DNA of 64,000 bases from Cupriavidus pauculus (lineage in GTDB: Bacteria > Pseudomonadota > Gammaproteobacteria > Burkholderiales > Burkholderiaceae), in the NCBI RefSeq assembly GCF_008801835.1, contig NZ_VZOW01000005.1:62001-126000 (forward strand), in the 5' to 3' direction. A program made the translations under genes and the position numbers. Shown here piece after piece: positions 62,659-64,000 of this stretch; positions within the stretch are counted from its first letter, which is position 1; each line of letters opens with the position of its first letter. Below the pieces are notes generated by a model. The model did not search any database and had not been told where the DNA came from. It was given only the letters and a program-made list of their open reading frames with translations.

Positions 62659-63327
62659 TCACTCCATCGCAATGCGTAATCCCGCAGCGGTGGCCAATGG
62701 ACACACGCACAGGGACAGGGCCAGGCAGGCGCCCAGCAACGAAAAATGCGGCGCGACGTTCAGGCCGGCGTCGGCGGCAGCGCCAGCGCTGGCACCAAAC
62801 ACCAGCACCGGAATCGACAGCGGCAGCACCAGGATGCACAGCAACACCGCACCGCCGCGTACACCGAGCGTAAGCGCCGCGCCCACCGCGCCGATCAGAC
62901 TCAGCGCCGGCGTGCCGACCAGCAGCGAAGCCGTCAGCAGCAGCGTTGCACCGCCGGGCAGGGCGTATTGCTGGGCCAGCAACGGTGTCAGTGCCAGCAC
63001 CGGCAGGCCGCTGGTCAGCCAGTGCGCGCAGATTTTTCCCAGCACCATCAGCGAAAGCGGATGCGGGCATAGCAGCAGCTGGTCGAGGCTGCCATCGGCA
63101 TGCTCCTGCGTGAACAGTCGCGACAGCGACAGCATCGATGCCAGCAACGCGGCCACCCACAGAATGCCCGGCGCCAGCACCCGAAGCTGCTGCGGATCGG
63201 GCCCGACCGCCAGCGGAAACAGGCTAGAGACGATCACAAAGAACACCACGCTTGCCAACAGGCTGCTACGTCGCCGCCATGCGAGCGACACGTCGTGCGC
63301 GATGATGGCGCCGAGCGCGGCAATCAT
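62659..63327 (-). CDS. ccmB: Heme exporter permease subunit CcmB
   Basis: Membrane subunit of the CcmABCD ABC-type complex, 222 aa, six helices. Family sequence: FTQEHADGSLDQLLLCPHPL, TSGLPVLALTPLLAQQYALP and VLPLSIPVLVFGASA. ATG at 63325-63327 overlaps ccmA (ATGA). The frame is open further up, antisense to nothing useful; the family start fixes the boundary. Confidence 0.94.
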   Translation of the reverse strand: MIAALGAIIAHDVSLAWRRRSSLLASVVFFVIVSSLFPLAVGPDPQQLRVLAPGILWVAALLASMLSLSRLFTQEHADGSLDQLLLCPHPLSLMVLGKICAHWLTSGLPVLALTPLLAQQYALPGGATLLLTASLLVGTPALSLIGAVGAALTLGVRGGAVLLCILVLPLSIPVLVFGASAGAAADAGLNVAPHFSLLGACLALSLCVCPLATAAGLRIAME

Positions 63328-63965
63328 GTCAGCCTCCGCGATGGCGTAGCCAGATCGAGCACCGCGCCGCGTTGGGGCAGCAACTGGTGCGTGGCGATCA
63401 CCGCCATGCCGCCGCTCGCCAGATGCGCATCGAGCAGCGCGACGAAGCAGGCGGCGCACCCCTGATCGAGCGATGTGAGCGGTTCGTCCAGCAGCCAAAG
63501 TTGGCGTGGCGCTAGCGCCAGTCGCGCCAGCGATACCCGCCTGCGCTGACCTTGCGACAGCGCGCGCACCGGGACGCTGCCCACCGCTTCAAGACCGAGG
63601 CACGCCAAGGCGTTGCGGATCGCCGAAGCCTGCGCCGGCGCGTCGTGCATGCGGGCGGCAAAGCGCAGATTCTCGGCAGCGCTCAGGTCGACGTAGATAC
63701 CGTTGGTATGGCCGATATAGGCCAACGCCGACAGATACTCCGCGTCGCCCGTGCCGATTGCGCGGCCGTGCCAGCGCAATCCGCCTTCGGCTGGCTGCAG
63801 CAAGCTGGTCAGCACGCGTAGCAGGCTGGTCTTGCCGGCACCGTTCGGCCCGGTGACCTGTAGCAACTGACCTGGCGAGAGCGACACTTCGATATCGCGA
63901 AAGATGGCGCGGCCCATGCGCCGGACGGTGAGCTGGCCGGCTTCCAGCACGGCGGCTGCCGTCAT
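63324..63965 (-). CDS. ccmA: Heme exporter ATP-binding protein CcmA
   Basis: ABC ATPase, 213 aa, that drives release of holo-CcmE. Walker A GPNGAGKTSLL, signature LSQGQRRRVSLARLAL, Walker B LWLLDEPLTSLD and the switch His in IATHQ are all present. ATG at 63963-63965 follows GGGGAGCCGTGAC. It is the first ccm gene visible; a codon run ending GAG CCG TGA just upstream shows another gene may precede it. One operon ccmABCDEFGH results. Confidence 0.94.
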   Translation of the reverse strand: MTAAAVLEAGQLTVRRMGRAIFRDIEVSLSPGQLLQVTGPNGAGKTSLLRVLTSLLQPAEGGLRWHGRAIGTGDAEYLSALAYIGHTNGIYVDLSAAENLRFAARMHDAPAQASAIRNALACLGLEAVGSVPVRALSQGQRRRVSLARLALAPRQLWLLDEPLTSLDQGCAACFVALLDAHLASGGMAVIATHQLLPQRGAVLDLATPSRRLT

Positions 63966-63966
63966 G

Positions 63967-64000
63967 TCACGGCTCCCCGGCCTTGCCCATATCGGGCAGC
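63967..64000 (-). CDS. Possible 3' end of a gene upstream of ccmA
   Basis: The last 34 bp can encode ...LPDMGKAGEP followed by a TGA at 63967-63969, which overlaps the region just before ccmA. The gap to ccmA is about 1 bp, fitting an operon. Too short to identify; only a guess. Confidence 0.3.
   Translation of the reverse strand, partial: LPDMGKAGEP

Overview
The window looks like a chromosomal segment of a GC-rich betaproteobacterium of the order Burkholderiales, most likely Burkholderiaceae close to Cupriavidus or Ralstonia. The signs are the high GC content with strong third-position G/C bias, three orphan Bug-type (TctC-like) solute receptors, many LysR regulators divergent from catabolic genes, a sigma-54 type IV pilin gene and a system I cytochrome c maturation operon. 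The genus is an inference; no rRNA or tRNA gene is present to confirm it.

Layout. 1-4.6 kb: branched-chain amino acid-type permeases (livM partial, livH) divergent from an IclR regulator, an SDR dehydrogenase and a Bug receptor. 4.7-6.1 kb: drug-efflux-type MFS transporter. 6.3-16.3 kb: an accessory, partly AT-richer region with an RcsB-like response regulator, a fused RcsC/RcsD-like hybrid kinase, two unrecognised genes and a chaperone-usher fimbrial operon (chaperone, usher, subunit). 16.5-22.3 kb: a GTP cyclohydrolase I-BLUF photoreceptor pair, ArsB-like permease, class A penicillin-binding protein and alpha/beta hydrolase. 22.4-27.6 kb: periplasmic beta-glucosidase (bglX) divergent from a periplasmic glucan protein (opgG), plus small genes. 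27.6-37.3 kb: quinone oxidoreductase divergent from LysR, MFS transporter, zinc metallopeptidase, DUF2076 protein, prolyl aminopeptidase and MscS channel. 37.4-43.1 kb: VOC protein, cytochrome c, LysR, acyl-CoA ligase, acyl-CoA dehydrogenase and Bug receptor. 43.2-43.8 kb: a type IV pilin gene with a near-perfect sigma-54 promoter, broken by a frameshift at a G6 tract. 43.9-48.8 kb: YnfA, then LysR divergent from a gamma-glutamyltransferase-like enzyme, Bug receptor and GAF protein. 48.9-56.7 kb: MgtC/SapB protein, LysR-GST-flavin protein group, a large M66-like lipoprotein metalloprotease and an AI-2E family permease. 56.8-64 kb: a LysR-type DNA-binding domain with a Lys/Pro tail, then ccmABCDEFG-H on the minus strand.

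How genes may work together. The Rcs-like phosphorelay lies next to the fimbrial operon and is a candidate regulator of it; an RcsB-box-like sequence sits upstream of the chaperone gene. FolE and the BLUF protein are six bases apart and probably co-transcribed, suggesting light input into pterin/folate supply or simply shared expression. The ligase-dehydrogenase-Bug and GGT-Bug-GAF groups look like substrate uptake and catabolism modules controlled by divergent LysR proteins. The ccm genes overlap by four bases each and form one complete heme delivery/ligation operon.

The most striking observation is pilA: adding one G to the G6 tract restores a complete pilin C-terminus with its two cysteines, so the gene is a frameshift mutant, a phase-OFF allele or a sequencing error.
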